Source of the DNA: Agapetus fuscipes | Taxonomy: Eukaryota > Arthropoda > Insecta > Trichoptera > Glossosomatidae | NCBI GenBank assembly: GCA_951799405.1 | Contig: OX637353.1 | Coordinates: forward strand, 12,462,001 to 12,526,000 | Reading direction: 5' to 3' | Length of the DNA: 64,000 bases | Shown: piece by piece, positions 21,787-32,500 of the stretch | How positions within the stretch are numbered: position 1 is the stretch's first letter | How the letters are laid out: each line of letters starts with the position of its first letter | The notes under the pieces: model-generated | What the model was told of the DNA's origin: nothing | The model's database searches: none | The model's input: only the letters and a program-made list of their open reading frames with translations | Program-made: the position numbers and the translations under genes

Positions 21787-22256
21787 TCTTTTTTCTTCTT
21801 CCTCAGTCTTGCTCAGTCTACTCCTGGACGTAGGCCTCCTCCAATCATCTCCATCTCTGTCTATCGGCTGCTGTGTTCTGCCATCCTTTGCCTGCAGTGT
21901 TTTTAATGTAGTCCAGCTACCTCAGTTGGGTTCTCCCCACTCTCCGGTTGGATATTCAGGGCTACCACTGGACGATCCTTTTCAGCCACCTGTCGTGGTC
22001 CTGCCTTGCGACGTGACCAACCTAGCACCACTTTAAGCAGGCCACTCGCTGCATGACATCAGTGACACCAGTGCGTCTACGGATCTTCTAGTTTCGAACC
22101 CTACCTCTGAGGCTAATTCCCAGCATCCTCTTTTCAATGTCTCTTTGGCACGTCCTCAGTCTTTTGGCGCTATACTGAGTGAGTTTTTTGTTGTTTGCAA
22201 GCCATAAGTGGATAATGGAAGCAAGCATGACTCAAAGACCCTGCGTTTCAGGTTAA
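21787..22256 (-). pseudogene. RTE-type LINE reverse transcriptase C-terminal fragment
   Basis: Minus strand, in broken frames: NLKRRVFESCLLPLSTYG, a KKMLGISL-like segment, RRRTGVTDVMQ, KWCWVGHVARQDHDRW, RRVGRTQ, and a final segment near GLRPGVD. This order is characteristic of the region after the RT domain in arthropod RTE-like 'endonuclease-reverse transcriptase' elements. It ends with an AGAAGAAAAAAG-type tail. A second copy lies at 31,175-31,622. Several stops; non-functional. Confidence 0.75.
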
Positions 22257-22469
22257 TTGTCATTTTCGTGTCATTGCTTAATACAAACATCATGTAAACA
22301 TTGCTCATGGGAAAATAATTCTGATGGACATAAGCCAAACAAGAACTAAGGTAACGAAATGGCGGCGGTCGTAAAGTCCAATGTAAATTTCTATCGAATA
22401 AGCCCTCGGGGTGATATTGAAAATCGATCCGGAAAAGCGTCTTTTGGCCACACAATAAGGCTCAGATGT

Positions 22470-22694
22470 ACTACAACTACGCAACGCAACTAAGCTACAT
22501 ATACAGTGTTACTTCTTGCCGCGTTATCCCCGAAGAGTTTCGCATGTGGTGAGTAGAATCTATTTATTTTTACAAGTAAGAGGGCTGGCCTCACGCCAAC
22601 CATTTCAGTTTAATTGGGGGTTTTCCAGCTCTTGATCAGCTTGGTACTCATTTATTGTGGAGGCTGAGTAAGCCTTGCCGGTATTTTATCTTAG
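22470..22694 (-). repeat. B-SINE, 5'-truncated
   Basis: Minus-strand copy of the B body (CTTGCCGCGTTATCCCCGAA on plus, GGTACTCATTTATTGTGG, GTAAGCCTTGCCGGTATTTT). The head is lost at the junction with a C element at 22,695. Confidence 0.75.
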
Positions 22695-22870
22695 GGTTTC
22701 CTTGACTTATAGTTTGAGATGAGGCTGACCACCTATACTGAAAAAAAATGGTTCACTTTGCCAATGTCGCATGCGGCATGTGTAAACATGAACTTTTACG
22801 TGTCTGCTTATGGGTATGCATTTCAATATAATATTCATGTGATATATCTTTGCAACTTTCATTATAGAAT
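22695..22870 (+). repeat. C element, internally deleted
   Basis: TTTCCTTGACTTATAGTTTG, CACTTTGCCAATGTC joined directly to GCATGCGGCATGTGTAAAC, tail degraded. Confidence 0.7.
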
Positions 22871-22924
22871 AACTTTCTCGAAATTTTTGAAATTGGAATT
22901 CTTCTCTGTATTTATGGTCCAATG

Positions 22925-23186
22925 CCGCAACTAAGCTACACATATAGTGCAACTTCTTGCCTGCGTTATCCCCGAAGGGGTCACATGTAGCGATTCGGGA
23001 CCCATTTATTTTTACGGGTAAGGGTGCCGGCCTGACATAAAACACTTTCACTTGAAGTGAGGTGTTCCCAGCTTCTGGGGGAGCTGGTTCTCATATTTTA
23101 TTGTGAAGGCTGAGTAAACCCTAAAATCGAACCCTTGCTTTGGCATGGAATGCAAGCATTCTACCAATTGAACCATCGACCTTTTT
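22925..23186 (-). repeat. B-SINE, near complete
   Basis: Plus-strand reading: GCCGCAACTAAGCTACACAT, GTTATCCCCGAAGGGGTCAC, then the tRNA-like head reversed (GGCATGGAATGCAAGCATTC, AATTGAACCATCGACC). The body between AAACCC and the B box is shortened. It abuts an A-SINE. Confidence 0.75.
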
Positions 23187-23420
23187 ACGAGCTTGATCGT
23201 CATCGCTACAAAGCGCCAACTCTCAAGCAAGACCCAGTTGCTGTAAGGCTGGATGGACCTTTGGTGACCGGCCATTAGTAAAGGTGTATGAATTTTTCAA
23301 CCCAGCGAAGAGCAAATTTGAAAATTTAAATACTATATTTTTTGTGCTTTGCCGCGATTCGAACCCACAACCTTCCATTCAGAGTCCGAAGTGTTACCAC
23401 TGGGCTACCGACCGGTCGAT
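23187..23420 (-). repeat. A-SINE, 3'-truncated
   Basis: Plus strand: CGAGCTTGATCGTCATCG, GGATGGACCTTTGGTGACC, GCGATTCGAACCCACAACC (B box reversed), GGGCTACCGACCGG. No tail of either type. Confidence 0.8.
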
Positions 23421-24526
23421 AAAGAATGGAAATATATGGCGAAGAATAAATAATTTTGAAATACTTTTTGGGAGATATAAGTTACTTTATTATTTAATAT
23501 GCAGTTTCTTTGAAAATTAGAAAACTTTTTTTGTGAATAAGGGATGATACAAAGGCTAGAGATCTAATTAAGAGGTCAGCTACCTCTAAAAATGTGTCTG
23601 AGCAAGATTATACTGTGCTGTGTTAAGAAACGTTCAAAGTTTTAAAGTGGCAACCAAAATTAGACAGAACAAGAGCGAGGGAGGTTCTCTTGCAAACCAT
23701 AATTTAGGGGATTAGCGAACCACGCTGAAAGTTCCCACAGGATATATTGGCAGATATGTGATTTTTTTTTCTGCGAAGAGTTCAATAGAATTGCAATAGA
23801 TAAGAAGGTTTGGTAAAAAATATGAAATAACATTGCTGCAAGTCAATTTTAGGTCTGAGACAAAAATAATAGTAGAAGAATTAAGGTAAGATGCATGACG
23901 TTTGTATAATATACAGTCATGTGAAGAACTAAACGTTTCAAAAATAATGAATCAAGTAGATATAAATAACAAAGTTTTAGTTTTTAATATTTTTAAACAG
24001 CGTCAAACATGAGCTTAAAATCACTTTCTTATAGAACATTCGATGTGCGTTGTGCGGGAAGTTCCTCTCACTTTTACTTAAGTTTTTTTTTGAATTAGCA
24101 AATTTGTTCCTAAAAGGCACCTTTTCTACGCTATATATTTTTGATAAAACGCAAAAAGACATTTCGCCCCACTCTAATGTATACCTATATATAGTATATG
24201 AGCTCGTATAGTAAGATGGTCTGAACTTAATTGTTATTAAACGAATGAATTTTTTTCTGAACGTGCAAAGCAAAAAAGTCGATTCATAATAATGGTTTAG
24301 AGAAAATGTTTCGCTTTGAAACCATAAAAAATACCTTTTGTATAACATTTATAAATATTTAAGTATCTCATTATCGAAATTGTTCCAAATATTTTATTTT
24401 GAATATTTTAATTGTAAATTTTTAATGTAATGATAACATTGTGATATTGTAAAAAATATGTTTCCAAGCATATTTTGCAAAATAAATGAAAAATTTGCTA
24501 AATACAATCAAATAATTTTTTACTTC
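23421..24526. other. Unassigned AT-rich stretch
   Basis: A 123-codon minus-strand ORF at 23,977-24,348 has no recognisable domain or gene-like context and is treated as chance. Confidence 0.4.
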
Positions 24527-24612
24527 TTCCTACCTCTGCCGCACAAGTGTCATAGACCACTAGAGTCTCTAAAATCTAGGGAGTCTCCCGCACCAGATTT
24601 AAAAAAAAAAAC
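24527..24612 (+). repeat. A-SINE type-1 tail only
   Basis: ACCTCTGCCGCACAAGTGTC, GGGAGTCTCCCGCACCAG and an A-run: the last ~85 bp of the type-1 A-SINE, strongly 5'-truncated. Confidence 0.7.
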
Positions 24613-25182
24613 TGCCTAGACAAAAACAAGTATATTTTTATGATGAAAATCGTTACCTTATGTATGCGTACTTATACTCGTAGGTACCTTATTAATAAAA
24701 TTAATTTCACTCAAAACATGTTATTTAAAAAAACATTTTAGGAGAAAATCCCTTTGAATTGAATATTTAGTGCCATCACTGTTCTCGACACCAAAAACTA
24801 TATCCTTTCCCCATTTTCTCTTTCCCCAAAATAAAACCAGTCTTAAAACTTAACTAGAAAATAGTAGGAACGTCAAATAATGCCTCTAGGTTGCGTTTTA
24901 CTTTCCATAGAATTTCTAAACGAGCTGGTCTAAGTTAAAACGTGAAGGGACAGGTTTGTCCCCCAATAAATGTCACCCGTCACGGGTCATAATCACCTAG
25001 AGGGGACAGGGGCTTTTAGAGGACGCGTCTGCAGACTTGGGGTCCCCTATTGTGCCATATTTCTGGACCCAATCTTGTAATTTGGCACTTTTGGGGCCAT
25101 CTCATATTCCGTGTCACAGGACGAGTTGACGGTCAACCTTTCTTAAGCATCCAGGACGTTGATTGGTTAATTATTTATATAA
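24613..25182. other. Unassigned spacer
   Basis: Nothing recognised. The stretch at 24,950-25,130 is GC-richer (AGGGGACAGGGG, TTGGGGTCCCC) but not assignable. Confidence 0.4.
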
Positions 25183-25215
25183 TACTAGCAGTACCCGGCG
25201 TGTTTTACAACGCCA
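25183..25215 (+). mobile_element. 5' signature of a widespread arthropod element
   Basis: TACTAGCAGTACCCGGCGTG is the familiar start of an abundant repeat type whose other end (ATCGGATGAGCGGTTTAGGA plus CATA repeats) is at 27,690-27,895. The body in between is not continuous. Confidence 0.35.
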
Positions 25216-25431
25216 TTTGTGCATGTGAAATCAATTAATTTCCACAGATAAAAGAGGCAGAATGTACGCAACAACAGAACCACAAAAATATTGTAATCCA
25301 ATCGGAATCAAAATTCACAATTCTTTTCTAGATTAATCTTCACATTTTCTGAAAAATTGGTCTAAAACTGTTGAGCAGTAAGGCCAGGCATAAGAATCAA
25401 CAATTGGTGCTTCCACTTATATTTTAAAATG

Positions 25432-25521
25432 AGCATACACCCTACAACTCTTCCCGATCTTCCCTGAAACAGAGGTTATATTGGCAAAGTGAACCATTTT
25501 CTACATCATGGGTGGTCAGCC
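25432..25521 (-). repeat. C element, 5' part only
   Basis: ATACACCCTACAACTCTTCC ... CATGGGTGGTCAGCC reversed head. It joins head-to-head with the plus-strand copy at 25,522. Confidence 0.7.
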
Positions 25522-25705
25522 GCCAATGTCACCCCTGTTCCAGGAAAGTTCGGCAAGATTTTCAAGGTGTATATTCATTTGAGATTTGGGTTTTATATTG
25601 TAAGTCCACATGCGTCATGTTTAAGCGCGAAGTCATACGTGTCTGCTTTTGAAAATGCATATAATGTGAATCCCTAATGTTACATATCTTTGCAACTTAG
25701 ATTAA
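25522..25705 (+). repeat. C element lacking the head
   Basis: Starts GCCAATGTCACCCCTGTTCC and ends CTTAGATTAAATCAG. Shares an exact inverted junction with the preceding copy. Confidence 0.75.
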
Positions 25706-26021
25706 ATCAGAAGGTAATGCAAATGGAGCATTTTCCATTGACAGAAAAATTGCGAAGTCGCTCGTCCGCGAAAAGGCAAACCATTGCCAAGAGAATAGCA
25801 AATTTCTCAACGTTTCGTGGAAGTCGTATCCAATTTCATCATGAAATTTAAATCTTCCATGACAAAGAAGCGCATTTTGTCATGAATCTAATTGTTGTTG
25901 CTCGTGTTTGAAGATTGTAGGTACTTGAGAGGACCTTTGGTAATTTCTCAACAGATATCAAAAATGCTCCATCAGATGAAAAAGTTGTTGGACGGTAGGA
26001 AATTAATTTTATTTCAAACTT
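25706..26021. other. Unassigned spacer
   Basis: No family match seen. Confidence 0.4.
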
Positions 26022-26205
26022 TTCTGCTGACCACCCATGCTGTAGAAAATGGTTCACTTTGCCAATGTCACCCCTGTTTAAGGGAAGGTCGGCAAGAGTT
26101 GCAGGGTGTATGTCCATTTGAGACTTGGTTTCTATATTATATGCTTATTTGCGGCATGCGCAAGCGCGAACTTATACGTGTATGCTTGGAGAATGCATGT
26201 AAAAA
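26022..26205 (+). repeat. C element, both ends trimmed
   Basis: CTGCTGACCACCCATGCTG, CTGTTTAAGGGAAGGTCGGC, GCGAACTTATACGTGTATGC, cut at GAATGCATG by a B-SINE piece. Confidence 0.75.
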
Positions 26206-26395
26206 ACCGGCAAGGCTTAATCAGCCTTTAAAAGGAATGATCTAATTAGATTATAGATTAGATTATAGTACCAGCCCCCTCGGTATCTGAGAAACCCCCA
26301 CTTCACTGAAGTGTTTGGTGTAATGCCGGCCCCCCTATTTGTAAAAAAAAATAGGTTCACTCGCAATAAGTTACACTAAATGTGTAGCTTATGTT
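26206..26395 (+). repeat. B-SINE body fragment
   Basis: CCGGCAAGGCTTAATCAGCC, then a ~28-bp TTAGATTATAG tract, then TACCAGCCCCCTCGG and GGTGTAATGCCGGCCCCCC. The TTAGAT tract looks like a C-element tail lodged in the B body. Confidence 0.6.
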
Positions 26396-26499
26396 ATGTT
26401 TTGATTCAAAGGTATCTCCAGGATACTTACATCCGGCTAGCTCTCATCAGCATCACTCTCAGGGCGTGGGGTTCTTTCTTTGGTATTGCTTACTTATAT

Positions 26500-27050
26500 C
26501 TTGGGAAGGTTGTATAATTAAAAGATAAGTTTAACATGAACAAATAAGGGTTTATTTAATCTATTAATATGGGGAAAAAGGGGAATTTAGGGATTGGCAC
26601 GACCTACAGGTTGTCACTAGAACACTCCCTATTCCGTTGGCTGGAGTTCTAAACGGAAGGCCTGGGCCAGCGCCCCAGGCTAGCGGCGGCTCACAAGGCG
26701 GACGCCTTCACACGTGGGAGCCCCTGGGTGGGCGCTCCTATGCCTCTGGTCCACAAGGCGGGTGCCTTGCTGGCAGGAAATCCAAGTAGATGGAGGGGGA
26801 GGGAGCTCCATCGTAGTGCCCCCTCTTGCACCGCTTGGTGCTTGGTCGCTAACGTCTGACTCACTTCACATCTCGCCGGGAACTGATGACCGACGGCCCG
26901 ATTAGTTCACACGGTGCAGTTCGGCCGCTTCCGTGACCGTTCGGCTCCGTTCGGCTTACAAACATACACTGCACACTTCGGGATTGTTCTTTCAATGTTA
27001 TTATAAAATAACATAACACTTAGTTGCGTTAGTGTTAGTTGAGTAAAAAT
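26500..27050 (-). mobile_element. GC-rich LTR-like block
   Basis: The left edge (AATTAAAAGATAAGTTTAAC ... GGGTTTATTTAATC) resembles the left edge of the LTR at 63,385. The 26,640-26,960 core is markedly GC-rich (GGCCTGGGCCAGCGCCCCAG, CACAAGGCGGACGCCTTC, and again CACAAGGCGGGTGCCTTG). It could be an antisense solo LTR. I cannot fix both termini or a target duplication. Confidence 0.35.
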
Positions 27051-27051
27051 T

Positions 27052-27455
27052 CCGGTCGATATCGCAGTTGGTAGAGTACCTTCGTTGCATGACGAGTTAT
27101 CTAAATCTAAATCTAAATCTAAGCTGCAAAGATATGTATCATTTGAGATTCATATTAAATGCATTCCCACAAGCAGACATGCATAATTTCGCGCTTACAC
27201 ATGCTGCATGTGGACCTACAATATAAAAACCCCAATCTCAAATGAACATAAGCCCTGCAACTCTTGCCGACCTTCCCTGAAGCAGGGGTGACATTGGCAA
27301 AGTGAACCATTTTTTACAGTATGGGTGGTCAGCCGCATACCAAAATAAAATCCCGGCAAGACTTACTCAGCCTTCATAAGAAATGAGTACCAGCCCCTTC
27401 GAGAGCTGGGAAACCCCCACTCTAAGTGGTTGGCGTAAGGCCGGCCCCCATACAT
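27052..27455 (+). repeat. B-SINE interrupted by a C element
   Basis: Head CCGGTCGATATCGCAGTTGG at 27,052 and body ATAAAATCCCGGCAAG ... GGCGTAAGGCCGGCCCCC at 27,346-27,455 flank a reverse C element. About 70 bp of B sequence including the B box is missing, so the insertion coincided with a deletion or two fragments were joined. Confidence 0.65.
27096..27345 (-). repeat. C element, near consensus
   Basis: Full copy in reverse: tail of four TAAATC units, then GCTGCAAAGATATG, AAGCCCTGCAACTCTTGCCG, GGGTGGTCAGCCGCATACC. Confidence 0.85.
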
Positions 27456-27645
27456 TTTTTAAGAGAAGGCCGGTAAAAGTTGCTGGGTTTATGTTCATTC
27501 GAGATTTGGATTTTAAATTATAAGTAGGCACATATGCAGCATTTCTAAGCGCGAACTTACACGTGCTTACTTGATGGCACGCATTTTATATGATTTTTAA
27601 ATGTTTTTATATCCTTGCAACTTAGATTATACATTTTACAGTATA
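27455..27645 (+). repeat. C element, 5'-truncated
   Basis: AGAGAAGGCCGGTAAAAGTT, GCGCGAACTTACACGTGC, CTTGCAACTTAGATTATAC. Confidence 0.65.
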
Positions 27646-27689
27646 TTATAGATTAATATTATGGTCTTCTTCTATCGAGTGGTTTCAAA

Positions 27690-27895
27690 ATTTACCGACA
27701 TTGTTGCTGAAAAATTAAGAAAAGGCAACCTTTTTTTATTTGATCACCATCAAACTTTACAGGAACCATTCTAAGAATATTTGATATGTTCCCTGAAAAT
27801 TTCGTCAAAATCGGATGAGCGGTTTAGGAGTCTATAAAGGCCATACATACATACATACATACATATGTACATACATACACACATACATTCTATTT
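27690..27895 (+). mobile_element. 3' end of a widespread repeat with CATA microsatellite
   Basis: AAAATTTCGTCAAAATCGGA, TGAGCGGTTTAGGAGTCTA and a CATA tract (27,842-27,888) form the recognisable terminal signature of a common arthropod transposable element. No coding remains. Confidence 0.5.
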
Positions 27896-28159
27896 TATAA
27901 GTTTAGAAGTTATAACTTTTACAAAATGTGCAAATGTAACTCTGAACCGGAAATGAACAGATAAATTGTTCAAAATAAATGACAACGCAGTTTTTATTAA
28001 ATACAATCATAACAATAAATTAAAAATAATTTAGTAATTATTAACTGGCGCTACTGTCGTTTAACGTATTAACCAAATTAAATAAACTTTCATTGTACTT
28101 TTAGGATATTTGACAAACCGTTGTAAGAGAATATTTACATCATTCTCAACGTTTTACGC

Positions 28160-28475
28160 AAAAACGCCACTAAGGTACACATATTGTGTAACTTCTTGCC
28201 GCGTTATCCCCGAATGGGTCGCATGTGGCGAGTTGAACCTTTTTACTTTTAGAGGTAAGGGGGTCGGCCTTACGCCAACCACTTCAGTTGACGTGGGGGT
28301 TTCCCAGCTTCCGAGAGGGCTGGTACTCATTTCTTGTGAAGGCTGACTAAACCTTGCCGGTATTTAATTTCGGGGTTTGAAATAAACACCGAAACGGGAA
28401 ATTATCGGTGGGATTCGAACCCGAGCTTTCGGCATGGAATGCAAGCACTCTACCACCTGAGCTATCGACCGGACT
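28160..28475 (-). repeat. B-SINE, near full length
   Basis: Plus strand: TTCTTGCCGCGTTATCCCC, TGTGGCGAGTTGAACC, GGCATGGAATGCAAGCACTC, TACCACCTGAGCTATCGACC. Intact tRNA-like head with B box GGTTCGAATCC (sense). Confidence 0.85.
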
Positions 28476-29091
28476 AAAAGTGTTAGTAAAAAGTTAACTT
28501 TAATTTGTAATAAAATAAGGTTATGTCTCAATCAATTTTCATTACCTTATAGGTGATTCTATCAAATGACATTAATTTTTCGTATCTGATCTGCGACGAT
28601 AGTTAACACTTAATCTCTGTCGTTCAAAAGTGAATAGAGCAATTAAAAAAAATCCGTGATGAGGCGCCGTGACGTCACAGCGGAAGCTAAAACGGCGATT
28701 TCTCATTGCGGTGCCAAGAAACATTGATTCTAATTAAATCTGGGTTGATAAAGGCGCCAGCCAGTCTGCATTCCAAGTCAAAAATAAAACCTTCAACCCC
28801 AAACCACAGCGTTTCCAAAAAAATGTACAAAAATTTGATCAGCACATCTAGAGAGCGTTTTAGTTTCGGGAAAAATTTGGTAAAACGCAGTGGTTTAGTT
28901 TGTTACTTGGGAAATGGATGAAGTGAATGGGAATTGGAGCGGGTAGACAAAAACAAATGAATTGCAACCCTGGTATATTGACTATTGTGGAACCCTCAAA
29001 CTAAACTATCAACCTATTGTGTTTCCATAGACTTATTGATTAGTATTGACAGGGTACATTGAATGATTGATGGAGAGATTTTTTATTCCGC
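28476..29091. other. Unassigned spacer
   Basis: No family match. A 71-codon ORF at 28,706-28,921 has no recognisable domain. Confidence 0.4.
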
Positions 29092-29282
29092 AGGATTTTT
29101 TTTTGTCAATATCTCTTTCCGGGAATCGTACTTTTGATTATGAAAACTGGAAATTGATTTTGAAAATTTTAAAAACCACTCTCACAGAATCGTGAAGGTT
29201 GTGTTTTTTTTTTGTCTTAGGTCAGATTTTGTGGTATGTGATTCTTAAATCAATTTTATTTTAAGGCCATCTTTTATCTTTA

Positions 29283-29508
29283 ATCTACACTGCAAAGGTA
29301 TTTTAGCATTTAAGGCTCATATTAAATGCATGCCCACAGACAGGCACATGTAGGTTCACGCCTACATATTCGGCAAATAAATAAACACATAAACATAGAC
29401 CTTGCGACTCTTGCTGCCTTTCCCTGAAACCGGGATGGCATTGACAAAAGTTACCCAATTTGTACAGCACGCAGGTGTCAGCCTCGTACCTACCTATCAG
29501 TCAAGGAG
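29283..29508 (-). repeat. C element, diverged subfamily
   Basis: AATGCATGCCCACAGACAGG, CCTTGCGACTCTTGCTGCC, GAAACCGGGATGGCATTG, CAGCCTCGTACCTACC. First of two same-orientation C copies in direct contact. Confidence 0.65.
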
Positions 29509-29770
29509 CATCTAATCTAATCTAATCTTAGTTGCAAATATATGTAACATTAAAGATTCACATTATATGCATTTTCACAAGCAGACATGTATAAGCTCGC
29601 GCTTAAACATGCCGCACGTGGACCTACAATATTAAAAACCGAATCTCAAATGAACATACACCCTGGAACTCTTGCCGACCTTCCCTGAAACAGGGGTGGC
29701 ATTGGCAAAAGTGAACCAATGTGTACAGCACGGCGGTTTCAGCCACATAGTTACTTATCAGTCAAGTAGC
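29509..29770 (-). repeat. C element
   Basis: ATCTAATCTAATCTAATCTT tail, GCCGCACGTGGACCTACAAT, GAAACAGGGGTGGCATTGGC. Directly adjoins the previous copy. Confidence 0.8.
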
Positions 29771-29806
29771 ATCGTTGAATCAAATGTTGGACAAGCCAAA
29801 CAAGCA

Positions 29807-29973
29807 CTGGGCTGAAAGGCTCATTACCACGGTAATTCTTACCTTCCAAATATCGGTAATATTTGTAAGAAGACTAATCAGCGGTTCACTTGCGGCCATC
29901 TTGAATAAACAGGTATTCGTATAAATATTACAAATAGTACAAATATTTGGTAGGTATGAGATTTCCAGCCCTG
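29807..29973. mobile_element. hAT-like MITE inside the D-MITE end
   Basis: Ends CTGGGCTGAAAGGCTCATTA and (reverse complement) CAGGGCTGGAAATCTCATAC form a TIR of about 18 bp with mismatches; CAGGGCTG fits the hAT terminal pattern. The interior matches 20,244-20,400. It is lodged within the CACTGGGGGGAC terminus of a D-MITE; the target duplication is not clear. Confidence 0.55.
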
Positions 29974-30628
29974 GGGGGACAATAGTTCTATTTTGTTTTA
30001 CTACCTAGTTCTTGTTGAAATAAAAAAAAAATTCCAATTGATTTATCGGTTACTCTCCTCCCACAAACATATTTTATTTCTTTAGAATTGCAGCGCTCTA
30101 AGAAAGCACCCTCGCTTACATTTCAACCCCCGTAATAGATTTCGTAATGGGGTAGGACATTAAGAATGCGCGAACTGAACTCCGAGTGCAAAAACATTGC
30201 GCAAACTACCCTCAATCGCACAAATCGAAAATGAATTGAATATGCGCTAGCACTCATAGTGAGTGATTTAGTTTTCATGGAATTTTTCAATTACACAATT
30301 GAGAGGAGTTTACGTAAAGTTTTATACTCTACAAGTATACCAAACGACATGGTCGCTGCGTTCGTTTTTGAGGAAAATCTTCAAAATGGCTTTAACACAA
30401 ATAATACCAGCCTTTGCGTGTTTTTCCATATTTAAGAGAGTACGGAAAATATCTGGGAAACAAAAAAATAAATAATCAAATCTGTACGGAAATGTAAATT
30501 TACTTTTTTTTTATCTCGGCGTATTAACTCACAAGTCTATGTAACTAGTGTCGTTAACTACCAAAATTCAAAATTTAGTAGATTAAAATATTCATAAAGT
30601 TATGTACTTCTGAAGATTTAGATAATAT
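29974..30628. other. Unassigned spacer
   Basis: No recognised family or ORF. Confidence 0.4.
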
Positions 30629-31060
30629 TGTAGTGTTTTTGGGTTTGGATTGTCTCTAAATTAAAACATACTACTGGTCTTCTTTCTGGATATTTATTTT
30701 TACTTAATTTACTTTACAATTTACATTTATTTTTAACACTTTTAGCAACTCAAATTTATTTTCACAGTTCAGCACCTCACACACTCTTCAATCAAAGGCG
30801 ACTATCTATCTGCCTTGGTGCACCCAATTTTGCTCCTTATATACCCTAGAGACAGATATCTCTAGGGGCCAATTGGCCAGCAAACTCTCGAACGTTCTAC
30901 CAGCTTCAAAAGTACAAAGGGATTATTTCATTTCTAGATTTCTTAAGCCTATAATAATTATTGCTACCTACGATGTACACCTATAGTAATTTACTATTAA
31001 CATAAAAATATAATTCAAAATTTAGATTGTATACTCCCGAAATATGTCTCTGGTTTTGTC
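30629..31060 (-). mobile_element. Antisense LTR-like block
   Basis: Begins TGTAGTGTTTTTGGGTT. The minus strand contains a TATA box (TATATAAGGAGC near 30,834-30,845) followed by an initiator-like region, and the left part is T-rich as in a reversed U3-R-U5. Its end mirrors the end of the plus-strand LTR at 33,456. The far boundary is uncertain. Confidence 0.4.
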
Positions 31061-31174
31061 AAGGGGATAAGCTTTACGCGATGGTTGAGAATTTCCCCAA
31101 TATTTTATTCTTAGGATACTGACTAGCATGCATGCTTAAAGCAACTTCTGTTATGTTGAATGCATTTTATAATC

Positions 31175-31622
31175 GTCTTCTTCCTCAGCCTTTCTCAGTC
31201 CACTGCTGAACTCCTTCAATCCTCTTCACTCCTGTCTATCGCCTGCTGTGTTCAGCCCTCCACTGCCTGCAGTTCTCCTGATGTCGTCCAGCCATTTCTC
31301 TCCATTCCTCGCTTGGGCATCCTGGGTCGCCACTAGACGATCTTTTTCAGCAAGCTGTCATGGTCTTGCCTTGCGACGTGACCAGCCCAGCGCCACTTAA
31401 CGCAAGCCACTTGCTATATAACATCAGTGACACCAGTGCGTCTACGGATCTCCTGGCTTGGAACCCTGTCACTGAGGCTGATTTCCAGCATCTTCTTTTC
31501 AATGCCTCCTTGACAAGTCTTCAGTTTGTTGGCGCTATACTGAGAGAGCCCTTTTGTTTCCGAGCCATATGTGGATATTGGAAGCACGCATGACTCAAAG
31601 ACCTTGCGTTTCAGGTTAACAG
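31175..31622 (-). pseudogene. RTE-type LINE reverse transcriptase C-terminal fragment
   Basis: The minus-strand frame 31,626-31,414 reads PVNLKRKVFESCVLPISTYG, GIEKKMLEISLSDR, RRRTGVTDVI. Broken matches to GHVARQDHDR and to the terminal segment follow, down to a GAGGAAGAAGAC-type tail. Same family as 21,787-22,256. Stops present. Confidence 0.75.
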
Positions 31623-32044
31623 GCATTTTATTATACCATTAATAATCTAGAAAGCTCAATTCATAAGGTAAAACAATCAATATTACGTCATATTCTACAA
31701 TCTTTAAATATGTTTTATTGTTTTCCAATTTCTTTTACATGCACTTACAGTCCTGTGAATCGTATTTACCATGCGTTCTATTTCCCATCTTCATTTTTTT
31801 TTTCTCTGCACCATCTCTACAAAGTAAGTTTGTTTTATAAAGGGGCCAAATCAATAGCGCAACAGCTTTTGTGTACCCCGAGTATAAAATATTTCGTAAA
31901 ACTCACTTCGATTGCGTAATTTAAAATACATCGAATGTTTAATGGACACCCTAGAGAGCGACTTAGTTTTTCGATATTTTTTCGATTTACGCAATCTTGG
32001 TGAGTTTGGGCAGTGTTTTATACTGTTCCTGGCATTGCCTTGTC
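31623..32044. other. Unassigned spacer
   Basis: AT-rich; nothing recognised. Confidence 0.4.
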
Positions 32045-32250
32045 GCAGTGCTTGTTTGGCTTATCTACCATTTTATATAAAGATCAATTATATTGTCTTG
32101 AGAATCACATTCTTTGCAATCTGAGCTAGGAAAAAAACGTAAAACGCAATAATGATAGAGTTGTTTAATTTTTTTTAAAACAAATTTATTGTTATCACAA
32201 AACACATTGGTTCAGTACACATACAAACATTGCTCATGTGAAATTAGTTT
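32045..32250 (+). mobile_element. D-MITE, right end missing
   Basis: CAGTGCTTGTTTGGCTTATC, GCAATCTGAGCTAGG, GTTCAGTACACATACAAACA, then loses similarity. Confidence 0.75.
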
Positions 32251-32276
32251 TTAAGTTATTTTTTGATAATTTTTTA

Positions 32277-32500
32277 TGCTCCTTGGCTGATAGGTTAGTA
32301 TAAGGCTGACCCCCCGTGCTGTAAAAATTGGTTCACTTTTACCAATGCCACCCCGATTTCAGGGAAGGTCGACAAGAGTTGCAAGTGTTATGTTCATGTG
32401 AGGTTTCGTTAATTTGTATGCACACATGCAAAATGTGTAGGCGCGAACCAACATGCGCCTGTCTGTGGGCATGCATTTTATATGAGCCTTAAATGAAGAC
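32277..32500 (+). repeat. C element, diverged subfamily
   Basis: CTCCTTGGCTGATAGG, CACCCCGATTTCAGGGAAGG, GTGGGCATGCATTTTATATG. Shares the CCGATTTC variant with the copies at 29,283 and 33,775. Confidence 0.7.

Larger units (their letters stand above)
21484..22350 (+). mobile_element. D-MITE split by two insertions
   Basis: Left TIR CAGTGCTGGTTTGGCTTATC at 21,487; core GAGATAAGAAAACCATG; TAAGACACATTGGCTCAGTA at 21,755; right end CATTGCTCATGGG ... GGACATAAGCCAAACAAG at 22,297-22,345. Between these lie a ~100-bp insert (21,616-21,715) and an RTE-type LINE fragment (21,787-22,256), giving an insertion order of MITE first, others later. Confidence 0.75.
29092..29822 (-). mobile_element. D-MITE hosting other elements
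   Basis: One end at 29,092-29,282 (AACTGGAAATTGATTTTG, TTTGTCTTAGGTCAGATTTT), the other at 29,774-29,806 (GAATCAAATGTTGGACAAGC, CAAACAAGCA). Two tandem C elements interrupt the body and a hAT-like MITE interrupts the terminal CACTGGGGGG. Confidence 0.7.

Noticed and set aside
23977..24348. 123-codon minus-strand ORF as a novel gene
   Set aside because: No domain, no splice or codon support, AT-rich composition; length is within chance expectation.
26714..26905. Coding exon in the GC-rich block
   Set aside because: The open frame has no recognisable domain and the block resembles an LTR or repeat by its edges and internal repeats.
27096..27125. Telomere-like repeats (TTAGAT/ATTAG tracts)
   Set aside because: Insect telomeric repeat is usually TTAGG; these tracts are the 3' tails of C elements.
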